The notes: a model not told the origin generated them from the letters alone. A stretch of 59,160 bases of DNA from Candidatus Onthomonas avicola (GCA_018710845.1 DVJB01000047.1:1-59160); one strand, 5' to 3'. Numbered from the stretch's first letter, positions 11,266 through 20,243 are shown. Made by a program: numbers and translations.

Positions 11266-13038
11266 ATGGGCAAGATCGTCAAGGTATCCGGTCCGCTGGT
11301 GGTCGCCACCGGCATGCAGGAGGCCAACCTGGCCGACGTGGTCCGCGTCGGCCCGCAGAGGCTGATCGGCGAGATTTTGAATATGAGCGGCGACGCGGCC
11401 GCCATCCAGGTCTATGAGGAGACCTCCGGACTCTGTCCCGGCGCGGGAGTGGAGACGGCGGGACATCCGCTCTCCGTGGAGCTGGGCCCCGGCCTGCTGG
11501 AGAATATCTACGACGGCATCCAGCGCCCCCTCGAGGAGATCCGCAGGCAGGCGGGGCACAGCCTGCGCCGCGGCGTGGAGGTCCCGGCGCTGGACCGGAC
11601 GCGCCGGTGGGACTTCTCCGCCGCCGCACGAGCGGGCGATCGGGTGGAGGGCGGAGACATTTTGGGCACGGTGCAGGAGACCTCCTCCACCGAGCACCGG
11701 ATTCTGGTTCCGCCCGGGCTGAAGGGAGAGCTGCTGTCCGTCACCTCCGGACGCTTTACCGTCACCGACGTGATTGCCACGCTGCGGCAGGCGGACGGCG
11801 ATGTGCGCGAGCTGACCATGCTGCAGCGCTGGCCGGTGCGTGTGGCCCGCCCGGTCCGTCGAAAATATTCCCCCTCCCGCCCGCTGGCCACCGGGCAGCG
11901 GGTGATCGACACTTTTTTCCCCCTCGCCAAGGGGGGCACGGCGGCCGTGCCCGGTCCGTTCGGCTCGGGCAAGACGATGGTGCAGCACGCGCTGGCCAAG
12001 TGGGCAGACGTCGATATCGTGGTCTATATCGGCTGCGGCGAGCGCGGCAACGAGATGACCGACGTGCTGCGGGAGTTTCCCGCGCTGACCGACCCGCGCA
12101 GCGGGGAGCCGCTGATGAAGCGCACTGTTCTGATCGCCAACACCTCCGATATGCCGGTGGCGGCGCGCGAGGCGTCGGTCTACACCGGCATCACCATCGC
12201 CGAATATTTCCGCGACATGGGCTACGACGTGGCTGTCATCGCCGACTCCACCTCCCGTTGGGCGGAGGCGCTGCGCGAGATGTCCGGCCGCCTGGAGGAG
12301 ATGCCGGGCGAGGAGGGCTATCCGGCCTACCTCGCCTCCCGTCTGGCGCAGTTTTACGAGCGGGCGGGCGTGGTGGACTGCCTGGGCGGCAAGGCGGGGC
12401 GGATCGGCTCACTGACTGCCGTCGGTGCGGTCTCCCCGCCGGGCGGCGACCTCTCTGAGCCGGTCAGCCAGGCGACCATGCGGATTGTCAAAGTCTTCTG
12501 GTCGCTGGATGCGTCGCTGGCCTACCGCCGGCATTTCCCGGCCATCCACTGGCTCAACTCCCACAGCCTCTATCTGGACAACCTGCGCCCATGGTATGAG
12601 GAGCACCTCGGACCGCAGTTTTTGGAGCGCCGGGCGCGCGCCCTCGCCCTGCTGCAGGAGGAGGCGGGCCTGCAGGAGATTGTCCAGCTGGTGGGCAAGG
12701 ACTCCCTCCCGCCCGGCGACCAGCTCACGCTGGAGACGGCGCGGATGCTCCGGGAGGACTTTTTGCAGCAGAACGCCTTTGTGGCGGTGGACGCCTTTTC
12801 CGATTACCGGCGGCAGGACCGAATGTTGGCGCTGATTCTGGACTATGACCGCCTCTGCCGCGACGCCATCGGGCGAGGCGCGCGCCCGGCCGGCCTCTTT
12901 GCCATAGAGGCGCGCGCCGGGATCGGGCGGGCCAAGACCGTCCCGGCCGGGCAGTATGAGGAGGTCTACGCCCGCCTCGCCGCGGATATGGAGCGGCAGA
13001 TTTCCGCCGTCATCGGGAAAGGAGCGGAGGACGGATGA
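11266..13038 (+). CDS. ntpA: V-type ATPase catalytic subunit A
   Basis: 590 residues, normal length. Walker A is GPFGSGKT at residues 230-237. The A-type non-homologous region (about 115-190), the [11 protein letters not shown] motif with its catalytic glutamate, and [34 protein letters not shown] are all present. It hydrolyses ATP in the alternating A3B3 head. Start at 11266 after AAGGAG. Its end overlaps ntpB by 4 nt. Confidence 0.98.
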   Translation: MGKIVKVSGPLVVATGMQEANLADVVRVGPQRLIGEILNMSGDAAAIQVYEETSGLCPGAGVETAGHPLSVELGPGLLENIYDGIQRPLEEIRRQAGHSLRRGVEVPALDRTRRWDFSAAARAGDRVEGGDILGTVQETSSTEHRILVPPGLKGELLSVTSGRFTVTDVIATLRQADGDVRELTMLQRWPVRVARPVRRKYSPSRPLATGQRVIDTFFPLAKGGTAAVPGPFGSGKTMVQHALAKWADVDIVVYIGCGERGNEMTDVLREFPALTDPRSGEPLMKRTVLIANTSDMPVAAREASVYTGITIAEYFRDMGYDVAVIADSTSRWAEALREMSGRLEEMPGEEGYPAYLASRLAQFYERAGVVDCLGGKAGRIGSLTAVGAVSPPGGDLSEPVSQATMRIVKVFWSLDASLAYRRHFPAIHWLNSHSLYLDNLRPWYEEHLGPQFLERRARALALLQEEAGLQEIVQLVGKDSLPPGDQLTLETARMLREDFLQQNAFVAVDAFSDYRRQDRMLALILDYDRLCRDAIGRGARPAGLFAIEARAGIGRAKTVPAGQYEEVYARLAADMERQISAVIGKGAEDG

Positions 13039-14423
13039 TTCGAGAGTATAAGACGGCCGCTGAGATCACCGGCCCGCTGATGGTGGTGCGCCGCGTGCAG
13101 GGGGCGGCCTATGATGAGATGGTGGAGATTGAGTTGCCCGATGGCACCGTGCGCCGCGGCAAGGTGTTGGAGGTAAACGGGGACCACGCGGTGGTCCAGC
13201 TCTTTGAGCCCGCCGCCGGCATCAATCTGGCCCAGGCGCGCGTGCGCTTTCTCGGCCGCCCGCTGGAGTTGGCCGTCTCCCCCGACCTGCTCGGACGGGT
13301 CTTCAACGGCATGGGCGAGCCGGCGGACGGCGGTCCGGCGATTCTGGCGGAGGAGTACCGCGATATCAACGGCCTGGCGATGAATCCCGCCGCGCGCGAC
13401 TATCCGGACGAGTTTATTCAGACCGGTATCTCCGCCATTGATGGGCTCAATACCCTCGTGCGCGGGCAGAAGCTGCCGATCTTCTCCGGCTCCGGCCTGC
13501 CGCACAACCAGCTGGCCGCACAGATCGCCCGGCAGGCGCGGGTGCCGGGCGGAGAGGGCGGCTTTGCCGTCGTCTTCGCGGCCATTGGCATCACCTTTGA
13601 GGAGTCCGAGTACTTCGTGCGTGAGTTTCGCCGCACCGGGGCGATCGACCGCGCGGTGCTGTTTGTCAACCTCGCGGGCGACCCCGCCGTGGAGCGCATT
13701 GCCGCCCCGCGTATGGCGCTCACCGCGGCGGAGTACCTCGCCTTTCGAATGGGGCTGCACGTGCTCGTCATTTTGACCGACCTCACGAACTACGCAGAGG
13801 CGCTGCGTGAGATCTCCGCGGCGAAAAAGGAGGTGCCCGGACGGCGCGGCTATCCGGGCTATCTGTACACCGACCTCGCCACCCTGTATGAGCGGGCGGG
13901 TCGCCAGCGGGACCGGCCCGGTTCCATCACCTTAATCCCCATCCTCACCATGCCGGAGGATGACAAGACACACCCCATCCCCGACCTCACCGGCTATATC
14001 ACCGAGGGGCAGATTATCCTCTCCCGGGCGCTCTTTCGCCGGGGCATCCTGCCGCCCATCGACGTGCTCCCATCCCTCTCCCGTCTGAAGGACAAGGGCA
14101 TCGGCGCGGGCAAGACGCGGGAGGACCACGCTGGCACGATGAACCAGCTCTTCGCGGCCTATGCCGCCGGCAAGGAGAACCGGGAGCTGATGAGTATCCT
14201 GGGTGAGGCGGCGCTCTCTCCCACCGATCTGCTCTATGCCCGCTTTGCCGGCGCGTTTGAAGAGCGCTATGTCGCCCAGGGGCCGGAGGAGAACCGCAGC
14301 ATCGAGCAGACGCTCGATCTGGGCTGGGAGCTGCTGTCCATGCTGCCGGAGGAGGAGCTCAAGCGCATCGCGCCGGAGATGATCAAAAAGTATCTGCCCC
14401 GCCGCGCAGAGGGGCGGGCGTGA
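13035..14423 (+). CDS. ntpB: V-type ATPase regulatory subunit B
   Basis: 462 residues. The P-loop position has the degenerate [14 protein letters not shown] (about 154-167) typical of B subunits, which bind but do not hydrolyse nucleotide. Also seen are [18 protein letters not shown] and [30 protein letters not shown] with the arginine region facing the A-subunit site. ATGA overlap with ntpA and overlap at the 3' end with the ntpD frame show tight coupling. Confidence 0.98.
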   Translation: MIREYKTAAEITGPLMVVRRVQGAAYDEMVEIELPDGTVRRGKVLEVNGDHAVVQLFEPAAGINLAQARVRFLGRPLELAVSPDLLGRVFNGMGEPADGGPAILAEEYRDINGLAMNPAARDYPDEFIQTGISAIDGLNTLVRGQKLPIFSGSGLPHNQLAAQIARQARVPGGEGGFAVVFAAIGITFEESEYFVREFRRTGAIDRAVLFVNLAGDPAVERIAAPRMALTAAEYLAFRMGLHVLVILTDLTNYAEALREISAAKKEVPGRRGYPGYLYTDLATLYERAGRQRDRPGSITLIPILTMPEDDKTHPIPDLTGYITEGQIILSRALFRRGILPPIDVLPSLSRLKDKGIGAGKTREDHAGTMNQLFAAYAAGKENRELMSILGEAALSPTDLLYARFAGAFEERYVAQGPEENRSIEQTLDLGWELLSMLPEEELKRIAPEMIKKYLPRRAEGRA

Positions 14424-14440
14424 CAGAGGAGGAATGGACG

Positions 14441-15127
14441 GTGCCCACTGCAACGGTAAATGCCACCCGCATGGAGCTCATGCGCCTCAAGCACCGGCTG
14501 CGCACCGCGCTGCGCGGCCATAAGCTGCTGCGCGACAAGCGGGATGAGCTGATGCGGCGGTTTCTCGAGCTGATTCGGGAAAACCGCGCCCTGCGCACGC
14601 GGGTGGAGGAGGGGCTGATGCGGGCCTACCGCTCGTTCAACGTCGCCGCCGCCCTCATGTCCGCCGAGGGGCTGGAGCAGGCGCTGCTCTATCCCTGCCG
14701 GAGCACAGCGCTGGAGGTGGGCCGCGCCAATATCATGGGCGTCGAGACGCCGGTCTACCGCTTTCAGACCCGGGTCGGGGTTGAGGGGGAGCGCTACCCC
14801 TATGGCTTTGCCGCCACCAGCGGCGAGCTGGACGGGGCGGTGGACACCCTCACGGCGGTGTTTCCCGACCTGCTCCGTCTGGCCCAGATGGAGAAGACCA
14901 CGCAGATGCTCGCCGGAGAGATCGAGAGCACCCGCCGCCGTGTCAACGCCCTGGAGCACGTGATGATTCCGGACCTGGAGGAAAATATCCGCGTGATCTC
15001 CCTGAAGCTGGAGGAGAACGAGCGGGGCGGCGCCGTCCGGCTGATGAAGGTCAAGGACCGGATGCTCGCGGAGTCCGCGGCAGGGCGCCGCCGCGAGACG
15101 GCGGAGGCACTCGGACTTCTGAGTTAG
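14441..15127 (+). CDS. ntpD: V-type ATPase subunit D (central shaft)
   Basis: 228 residues, mostly two long antiparallel helices forming the rotating shaft (TRMELMRLKHRLRTALRGHKLLRDKRDELMRRF near the N-terminus; LEENIRVISLKLEENER near the C-terminus). The frame opens at 14420 with GTGA overlapping the ntpB stop, but GAGGAGGA lies 7 nt before the GTG at 14441. That start yields the family-like N-terminus (P-T-A-T-V-N-A-T-R-M-E-L), so 14441 is preferred. Last gene of the operon; no clear terminator is seen before the Mn riboswitch promoter. Confidence 0.94.
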   Translation: MPTATVNATRMELMRLKHRLRTALRGHKLLRDKRDELMRRFLELIRENRALRTRVEEGLMRAYRSFNVAAALMSAEGLEQALLYPCRSTALEVGRANIMGVETPVYRFQTRVGVEGERYPYGFAATSGELDGAVDTLTAVFPDLLRLAQMEKTTQMLAGEIESTRRRVNALEHVMIPDLEENIRVISLKLEENERGGAVRLMKVKDRMLAESAAGRRRETAEALGLLS

Positions 15128-15199
15128 CACAAACTAACACAAAAGCGGGGGGATTTCCGGAAAAACCAGGGCTTTCACAAACTTTTTGCCGCCAATGGC

Positions 15200-15228
15200 T
15201 TGCAATGGACGGCAGGATATGGTATACT
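15200..15228 (+). promoter_or_regulatory. Promoter of the Mn riboswitch / GDT1 gene
   Basis: TTGCAA (15200-15205), 17 bases, TATACT (15223-15228), just upstream of the riboswitch. Confidence 0.85.
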
Positions 15229-15233
15229 TCAAA

Positions 15234-15326
15234 ACACATGAGGGAGTAGTTGGCGCCCCGGCGTGATCAGTCAACATACTGGCCCCTTCCGGCCTGGCTG
15301 ATATGAAATAACGAGACTCATGTATG
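15234..15326 (+). ncRNA. yybP-ykoY (Mn2+) riboswitch aptamer
   Basis: P1 pairs ACATGAG (from 15236) with CTCATGT (to 15323). Inside are GGGAGTAGTTGGCGCC, then CATACTGGCC and GGCCTGGCTGATATGA with GAAATAACGAGACTC, matching the conserved halves of the yybP-ykoY element, which senses manganese. It lies before a GDT1/TMEM165-family gene, a class commonly controlled by this riboswitch. A covariance-model search would confirm it. Confidence 0.88.
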
Positions 15327-15332
15327 GCAGAG

Positions 15333-15390
15333 ACTGCCGTGCATGGGATTGTTGTCGGCAGTTGTATTTTTACAGCTGCCCTTTATTTTT
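15333..15390 (+). terminator. Riboswitch expression platform: terminator with competing antiterminator
   Basis: A 10-bp stem GGCAGTTGTA/TACAGCTGCC (15357-15380) is followed by CTTTATTTTT. The upstream ACTGCCG (15333-15339) can pair with CGGCAGT (15355-15361) and would open the terminator. This suggests Mn2+-dependent transcription read-through. An in-frame ATG at 15324 lies in this leader and was not used as the gene start. Confidence 0.85.
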
Positions 15391-15422
15391 GCAGCGAGGG
15401 CGGCGGAAAGGGGAAGAGCGAT

Positions 15423-16121
15423 ATGCTCCTGTTTTTCCAGATCCTGGGCACCATGTTCATCGCCGAGATGGGCGATAAGACCCAACTGCTGCTGGTGGCG
15501 ATGGCCTCGCGCTATAAGCTGCGCGACATCGTCATCGGCTCGGCGGCCGCCATCCTCGCGCTCAATGCGCTGGCGGTGGGGGCCGGCGCGCTCATCAGCC
15601 AGTTTATTCCGGACTACCTCATCAAGCTGGTGGCCGCACTCGCCTTTCTCTACTTTGCCTGGTCTCAGCTGCGCCAGGATGAAGAGGAGGAGGAAAAGGC
15701 GGGCAGTCAGAGCGCCCACCCGATTCTCGCCGTGTTCGGCACCTTTTTCCTGGCTGAGCTGGGGGACAAGACGCAGCTGACCGCCATCACCTTCGCCGCC
15801 AGCGAGGGGCTGCAAAACGCGCTCGTCGTCTGGCTGGCCTGCTCGGTGGGCCTGTTTGCCGCCGACCTGATCGGGATGCTGGCCGGCTATCTGCTGCGCA
15901 GCAAGATGCCGGACGGCCTGCTCGGCTGGCTTGCGTTTGCCATCTTCTCCGTCTTCGGCGTGAATACGCTGCTGGAGGGCTGCACTCTGCTGCTGGGAGA
16001 GGGCGCTGCCGCATGGGGCATCACCATCGCGGGGGCCGGGCTCTTCGCCCTGCTCTGCCTCTGGACCTGGCGGCGCGGCCGCAAGGCGAAGGAGGGGACG
16101 GCTGCCTCCGGACAGATCTGA
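15423..16121 (+). CDS. GDT1/TMEM165 (UPF0016) family manganese exporter
   Basis: 232-residue membrane protein with six segments in two homologous halves. Each half has the hallmark E-x-G-D-(K/R)-T/S motif: EMGDKTQ (15-21) and ELGDKTQ (112-118). These line a cation path; bacterial relatives export Mn2+. A short acidic linker (DEEEEEK) joins the halves. The start at 15423 follows AAAGGGGAAG. Control by the Mn2+ riboswitch upstream fits a role in manganese detoxification. Confidence 0.93.
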   Translation: MLLFFQILGTMFIAEMGDKTQLLLVAMASRYKLRDIVIGSAAAILALNALAVGAGALISQFIPDYLIKLVAALAFLYFAWSQLRQDEEEEEKAGSQSAHPILAVFGTFFLAELGDKTQLTAITFAASEGLQNALVVWLACSVGLFAADLIGMLAGYLLRSKMPDGLLGWLAFAIFSVFGVNTLLEGCTLLLGEGAAAWGITIAGAGLFALLCLWTWRRGRKAKEGTAASGQI

Positions 16122-16149
16122 ATTCCTCTGAATGTTTCTCCATACATCC

Positions 16150-16203
16150 TTGACAGAATATCCGGCTCTGCTATGATTGTGACAGCGGAGCCGGATATTT
16201 TCT
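16150..16203 (+). promoter_or_regulatory. Overlapping terminator and promoter in a long palindrome
   Basis: A near-perfect 16-bp inverted repeat (arms 16157-16172 and 16184-16199, one mismatch) is followed by TTTTC and can terminate the GDT1 transcript. TTGACA (16150-16155) and TATGAT (16172-16177), 16 nt apart, form a promoter for the next gene, with the -10 in the loop side of the same palindrome. Confidence 0.75.
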
Positions 16204-16223
16204 GCGAGGGGGGGGGGCAGCGT

Positions 16224-16526
16224 ATGAGACGAAAATGGAGCTTGCGTACTGTACGGGCGGTGTCCGTGCTGCTCTGGGCGGCGTTTCTGCTCGATGCCGT
16301 CCTGTTTCTCTGGATGGGAGCACCGGAAGGACGCGGGGCGCCTGTGTTGCTGGCGGTCGCGGCCGCGCTGTTGGCGGCGAATCTGATACTCTGGCTGTCC
16401 GGCTGGCGTTGCCCGAACTGTGGGCGGCTGCTGTGGATGGCCAGCCCGATCCGGACCTTTTTCTACGACTGCCGGTGCCAGCATTGCGTGGAGGAGCTGG
16501 ACCTGAAGAAATGGTTTGAGGCATAG
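16224..16526 (+). CDS. Small membrane protein with C-terminal zinc ribbon, function unknown
   Basis: 100 residues: a basic N-terminus, two hydrophobic helices (about 10-31 and 39-60), then a cytosolic tail with two cysteine pairs, CPNC (63-66) and CQHC (85-88), likely binding zinc. The ATG at 16224 has a purine-rich stretch of G residues upstream; an ATG at 16173 would start inside the promoter and was rejected. Monocistronic. I recognise no specific family; the two-helix plus zinc-ribbon plan is common among uncharacterised Clostridia proteins. Confidence 0.75.
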   Translation: MRRKWSLRTVRAVSVLLWAAFLLDAVLFLWMGAPEGRGAPVLLAVAAALLAANLILWLSGWRCPNCGRLLWMASPIRTFFYDCRCQHCVEELDLKKWFEA

Positions 16527-16536
16527 TGCAAAGACG

Positions 16537-16575
16537 AATGCGGCGCACCGGGCAGCTTATCCGATGCGCCGTATT
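16537..16575. terminator. Hairpin between convergent genes
   Basis: An 11-bp stem with one mismatch (AATGCGGCGCA/TGCGCCGTATT) lies between the stops of the zinc-ribbon gene and the minus-strand gene. No long T tract on either side, so it is only a probable bidirectional terminator. Confidence 0.55.
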
Positions 16576-16577
16576 CC

Positions 16578-17072
16578 TTATGCCTGACGCAGCAGCCGTT
16601 CCATCTCCCGGCGCAGCTTGACCTGTGCGGGAAACTGGAGCTGCTTGGGATAGACTTCGTTGTAGCGCCGGTAGAGAGTCTCCAGTGTCGGCCGGTCAAG
16701 ATAGCGCAGCAGCGGCTCGCACAGCGGCTCGGCGGCAAAGCGCATCCAGCCGGCGGTATCGCGCTCGTCTGGCTTGACGGGGTCAAAGAGGATGTCCACC
16801 GCCTGCATGGCTGCCTGCCGCGCCTCCGTCTCCGGCAGCGCGCCGATTGCCTCGGCCAGTACCTGTATGCGCGCGCGTACCTCCTCGTAGAAGCGGGTGT
16901 GCATCTCGTCGTTGGAAAATCGCCGGTCGGAGGAGAAGAACTCGCCGAGCCATCCCAGGCCGCTGCGCCGTTCCCGCTCCTGCCGGGCGCTCTCGGCACT
17001 GTAGGTGCGGTAAAACTGCGCCAGCGCCCGAATCTGTTCCTGCACAGCCTGATAGGCCGGAGAATTTGCCAT
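16578..17072 (-). CDS. Conserved-looking hypothetical cytosolic protein
   Basis: 164 residues, soluble, charged and helical, without signal peptide, membrane segment or cysteine cluster. An aromatic N-terminal helix (AYQAVQEQIRALAQFYRTYSAES) is followed by a basic turn and several amphipathic helices; the end is LRREMERLLRQA. I do not recognise a family. It has good codon use for this genome, its own promoter, and faces the zinc-ribbon gene. Confidence 0.75.
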   Translation of the reverse strand: MANSPAYQAVQEQIRALAQFYRTYSAESARQERERRSGLGWLGEFFSSDRRFSNDEMHTRFYEEVRARIQVLAEAIGALPETEARQAAMQAVDILFDPVKPDERDTAGWMRFAAEPLCEPLLRYLDRPTLETLYRRYNEVYPKQLQFPAQVKLRREMERLLRQA

Positions 17073-17105
17073 AAAAGGACCGCCTCTTCCCCCAAAATAT
17101 TTATC

Positions 17106-17134
17106 ATCATATCAGAACCGTCCGAGAGAGGCAA
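17106..17134 (-). promoter_or_regulatory. Promoter of the 16578-17072 gene
   Basis: Minus strand TTGCCT (17129-17134), 17 bases, TATGAT (17106-17111), about 35 nt before the start codon. Confidence 0.8.
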
Positions 17135-17183
17135 GACAGACAGAAAATATTGAGCAAACCGCCCAATTTTCTAAAGATCGTCC

Positions 17184-17212
17184 TTGCCCACTTTGTGAAG
17201 TTGCGGTACACT
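17184..17212 (+). promoter_or_regulatory. xylB promoter
   Basis: TTGCCC (17184-17189), 17 bases, TACACT (17207-17212). Divergent from the promoter at 17106-17134. No CRE-like operator was recognised. Confidence 0.7.
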
Positions 17213-17278
17213 TAACATATCATTCCATCGGACGGAAAACGCCTATGGCAAACTGCAGAAAAGGAGCGTCAGAGAGCT

Positions 17279-18754
17279 ATGTATTACATCGGTGTGGACC
17301 TGGGGACCTCCGCGGTCAAGCTGCTGCTGATGGACGGCGAGGGCAAGATTGTCAACGTAGTCTCCAAGGAGTATCCCCTCTTCTTCCCGCATCCCGGCTG
17401 GTCGGAGCAGAACCCGGAGGACTGGCTGAGCCAGTCGGTGGCCGGCATCCGCGAACTGGTGCAGGACGTGGACAAGAGCCAGGTGGCCGGCATCAGCTTC
17501 GGCGGCCAGATGCACGGCCTGGTCGTGCTGGACGCGGAGGACAAGGTCATCCGGCCCGCCATCCTCTGGAACGACGGCCGCACGTCGCAGGAGGTGGACT
17601 ACCTCAACGGAGAGATCGGCAAGGACAAGCTGAGCGCCTGGACGGCCAACATCGCCTTCGCCGGCTTTACCGCGCCCAAGGTGCTCTGGCTGCGCAAGCA
17701 TGAGCCGGAGAACTTTGCGCGCATCGCCAAGGTGATGCTGCCCAAGGACTACCTGGCCTATATGCTCACCGGAAATCACTGCACAGATGTCTCCGACGCC
17801 TCCGGCATGCTGCTCTTTGATGTGGAGCACAAGTGCTGGAGCCGTGAGATGCTGGACATCTGCGGCCTGAGCGAGGAGCAGATGGCGAAGATTTACGAGA
17901 GCTACGAGCCGGTGGGCACCCTTAAGCCGGAGATGGCGGCCGAGCTCGGCCTGCCGGAGCAGGTGATCGTGGCCGCCGGCGCGGGGGATAACGCCGCCGC
18001 CGCCGTCGGCACCGGCACGGTGGGAGAGGGCAAGTGCAACATCTCCCTCGGCACGTCGGGCACCATCTTTATCTCCTCCGAGCATTTCGGGGTAGACCAG
18101 TTCAACGGCCTGCACTCCTTCGCCCACGCTGACGGCTATTACCATCTGATGGGCTGCATGCTCTCCGCCGCCTCCTGCAACAAGTGGTGGATGGAGGACA
18201 TCATCGGCACGAGCGACTACGGCGCCAACCAGGCCCCCATCACCGACGACAAGCTGGGCAATAACCACGTCTACTTCCTGCCTTACCTGATGGGCGAGCG
18301 CAGCCCGATCAACGACACGAACGCCCGCGGCACCTTTGTCGGCATGACGATGGATACCACCCGCGCCGACATGACTCAGGCGATGCTCGAGGGCGTGGCC
18401 TTCGCCATCCGCGACTCCTTCGAGGTGGCCAGAAGCCTCGGCATCCGCATCGAGCGCAGCAAGATCTGCGGCGGCGGCGCGCGCAGCCCGCTCTGGCGCA
18501 AGATCATTGCCAACGTGCTCAACATCAAACTGGACATCCTGGAGTCGGAGCAGGGTCCCGGCATGGGCGGCGCAATGCTGGCCGCGGTGGCCTGCGGGGC
18601 CTATCCCTCCGTGCAGGCGGTCTGCGACGCGATGGTCCGCGTGGTGGACACCGTCGAGCCGGACCCCGCCATCGCCGCGCGCTATGAGGAGCGCTATCAG
18701 AAGTTCCGCAAGATCTATCCCGCGCTCAAGCCCATCTTCCCCGAGATTGACTGA
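17279..18754 (+). CDS. xylB: Xylulokinase
   Basis: FGGY-family sugar kinase that phosphorylates D-xylulose to xylulose 5-phosphate for the pentose phosphate pathway. 491 residues, usual length. N-terminal phosphate motif GVDLGTSAVK, the FGGQMHGLV motif typical of xylulokinases, the catalytic aspartate in GAGDNAAAAVG (D237), GTSGTIF, and the C-terminal ATP motif CGGGARSPLW. Start follows AAAGGAG. No xylose isomerase or transporter gene lies nearby, so it is a standalone unit here. A related pentulose or hexulose substrate cannot be excluded. Confidence 0.92.
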   Translation: MYYIGVDLGTSAVKLLLMDGEGKIVNVVSKEYPLFFPHPGWSEQNPEDWLSQSVAGIRELVQDVDKSQVAGISFGGQMHGLVVLDAEDKVIRPAILWNDGRTSQEVDYLNGEIGKDKLSAWTANIAFAGFTAPKVLWLRKHEPENFARIAKVMLPKDYLAYMLTGNHCTDVSDASGMLLFDVEHKCWSREMLDICGLSEEQMAKIYESYEPVGTLKPEMAAELGLPEQVIVAAGAGDNAAAAVGTGTVGEGKCNISLGTSGTIFISSEHFGVDQFNGLHSFAHADGYYHLMGCMLSAASCNKWWMEDIIGTSDYGANQAPITDDKLGNNHVYFLPYLMGERSPINDTNARGTFVGMTMDTTRADMTQAMLEGVAFAIRDSFEVARSLGIRIERSKICGGGARSPLWRKIIANVLNIKLDILESEQGPGMGGAMLAAVACGAYPSVQAVCDAMVRVVDTVEPDPAIAARYEERYQKFRKIYPALKPIFPEID

Positions 18755-18786
18755 GCCGGGCGGCGGCATACAACATAACATAAAGT

Positions 18787-18850
18787 GCCCTCCGGTGAAA
18801 ACCGGAGGGCAAAAAATTTCCCGGCCCCGCCGAAGCGGGACCGGGTTTTG
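18787..18850. terminator. Two stacked hairpins between convergent xylB and hsp20
   Basis: First stem GCCCTCCGGT/ACCGGAGGGC at 18787-18810. The second stem at 18820-18845 (11 bp, GAAG-type loop) is followed by TTTTG on the plus strand and by AAATTTTTT on the minus strand, so it can terminate transcripts from both sides. Confidence 0.88.
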
Positions 18851-18890
18851 TTAGTCTGAGATTCGGAATGACGGTACTTGCCGCGCACGC

Positions 18891-19331
18891 TCATTCGATG
18901 GCGATCCGGTGAGAGGTCTCCACCTCGGGCGCGCCCTTCTTGGGAATGGTCAGCTCCAGGACGCCGGACTCGTACTTGCCCTTGACTTCCTCCGGTTTCA
19001 CGTCACCGACATAGAAGCTGCGGCTGCAGGTGCCGGCGTAGCGCTCCTGGCGGATATAGCGGCCCTCGCTGTCCTTCTGGTCCTTGTTCAGGCCCTTGGC
19101 AGCGCTGACGGTCAGATACCCGTCCTTGAGCTCCACATGGACCTCATCCTTCTGGAAGCCGGGCAGGTCAATGGCCACCTGGTAGCTGTCCTTGCCCTCC
19201 CGCACGTCCGTCTTCATCAGGTTCTTGGCATGCTTGCCATACAGGGGGTTGCGTCCGCCGAAAAAGCTGCGGTCAAACGCGTCGTCAAAGAACTCGTCAA
19301 AGAGATTTTCACCAAAGATGCTGGGTAACAT
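18891..19331 (-). CDS. Hsp20 / alpha-crystallin small heat-shock protein
   Basis: 146 residues. The alpha-crystallin domain spans about 38-135 (KTDVREGKDSYQVAIDLPGFQKDEVHVEL ... GVLELTIPKK). The N-terminal arm is F/D-rich and the C-terminal tail ends HRIAIE, carrying the I-x-I/V type anchoring motif. ATP-independent holdase that forms oligomers and keeps unfolding clients soluble for DnaK. Transcribed from a promoter overlapping a CIRCE-like operator, which ties it to the HrcA regulon seen at 1-2.2 kb. Confidence 0.96.
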   Translation of the reverse strand: MLPSIFGENLFDEFFDDAFDRSFFGGRNPLYGKHAKNLMKTDVREGKDSYQVAIDLPGFQKDEVHVELKDGYLTVSAAKGLNKDQKDSEGRYIRQERYAGTCSRSFYVGDVKPEEVKGKYESGVLELTIPKKGAPEVETSHRIAIE

Positions 19332-19421
19332 AATTCATTCCTCCATTCGATTCGATGTTACTCGGTTTCGTTCGGAGGTCTTGCTGGGACCTTCTTGGTA
19401 CCTCTTTCTCGGTACGCCTAT

Positions 19422-19450
19422 AAGATAACACACGAGGTTAGCACTGTCAA
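19422..19450 (-). promoter_or_regulatory. hsp20 promoter
   Basis: Minus strand consensus TTGACA (19445-19450), 17 bases, TATCTT (19422-19427). The -35 lies inside the CIRCE-like site, leaving an ~85-nt leader. Confidence 0.88.
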
Positions 19451-19464
19451 TAGGAGAGCGCTAA
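19438..19464. promoter_or_regulatory. Degenerate CIRCE (probable HrcA site) at hsp20
   Basis: TTAGCACTG, nine bases, GAGCGCTAA: each 9-base arm differs from the CIRCE consensus at one position and the spacer length is exact. It covers the -35 of the hsp20 promoter, so binding should repress hsp20. Weaker than the perfect CIRCE at 2220-2246. Confidence 0.85.
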
Positions 19465-19563
19465 TGTTTACAAAGAGGTCACAATTTATCCCATAAAAAT
19501 ACATAATTTCTATCTTTAAAGTAAAAAAGAGAGATAAATATGCCTAGAGACGTGCCGTCGGAC

Positions 19564-20187
19564 TCAGGGGGCCTGCACCAGATGATCTTCCGCGCGCATG
19601 CCGTGCCGGTAGAAGACCTCGTCCTCCGGCCCGATCTCCCGGACCACGCGGGCCGGGGTCCCGAGGGCGAAGACGCCGGCCGGCAGGTCATGTGTCACGA
19701 CCGAGCCGGCGGCGATCACAGTGTTGTCCCCGATGTGCACGCCGGGCAGGATGGTCACGTTGGAGGCGATCCAGACATTTTTTCCAATCCATACGGGGCT
19801 GTTGTAGCCATAACCCTGGGCGCGCAGATCGGGCGAGAGCGGATGCGAGGCGGTGACGATGGTGACGTTCGGCGCGATCATGGTGCCGTCGCCGATATAG
19901 ATCTCCGCGTCGTCCACGAGGGTGCAGTTGAAGTTGATGTAGACGTTTTTCCCGAGGTGGACATGGCGCCCGCCCCACATGGCGTAATAGGGGGCCTGGA
20001 TATAGGCGTTCTCTCCCACCTCGGCAAAGAGCCGGCGCAGGATGGCCGCCTTTTTCGCCTGCCCTTCCGCGGTGTACCCGGCGGCGTTGTATTCCTCCAT
20101 CTGTTGAAGGTACTCAAAGTAGTGTTCATCGGTCCATTTTCCCACCTGATACAGGTCACCGGAATTCAATACTTCCTGAAGATTCAT
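19564..20187 (-). CDS. Sugar O-acetyltransferase (maltose/galactoside type)
   Basis: 207 residues with the left-handed beta-helix hexapeptide fold (IGDGTMIAPNVTIVTASHPL, WIGKNVWIASNVTILPGVHIG) and the N-terminal Mac helix domain. The catalytic histidine is in ASHPL. Such enzymes move acetyl from acetyl-CoA to a sugar hydroxyl, thought to detoxify non-metabolisable sugars. The ATG at 20187 follows GAGGTGAGGC; a GTG three codons upstream is possible. It has its own promoter and is separated from the alpha-galactoside operon by a strong terminator. Exact sugar unknown. Confidence 0.92.
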   Translation of the reverse strand: MNLQEVLNSGDLYQVGKWTDEHYFEYLQQMEEYNAAGYTAEGQAKKAAILRRLFAEVGENAYIQAPYYAMWGGRHVHLGKNVYINFNCTLVDDAEIYIGDGTMIAPNVTIVTASHPLSPDLRAQGYGYNSPVWIGKNVWIASNVTILPGVHIGDNTVIAAGSVVTHDLPAGVFALGTPARVVREIGPEDEVFYRHGMRAEDHLVQAP

Positions 20188-20243
20188 CTGCCTCACCTCG
20201 AAAGACGGTATTGAGCCAGGCGGCGGCCTGGGTCGGATGAGCG

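Noticed and set aside
15324-15422. Earlier ATG for the GDT1 gene
   Set aside because: It lies in the riboswitch expression platform; 15423 has the ribosome site and conserved start.
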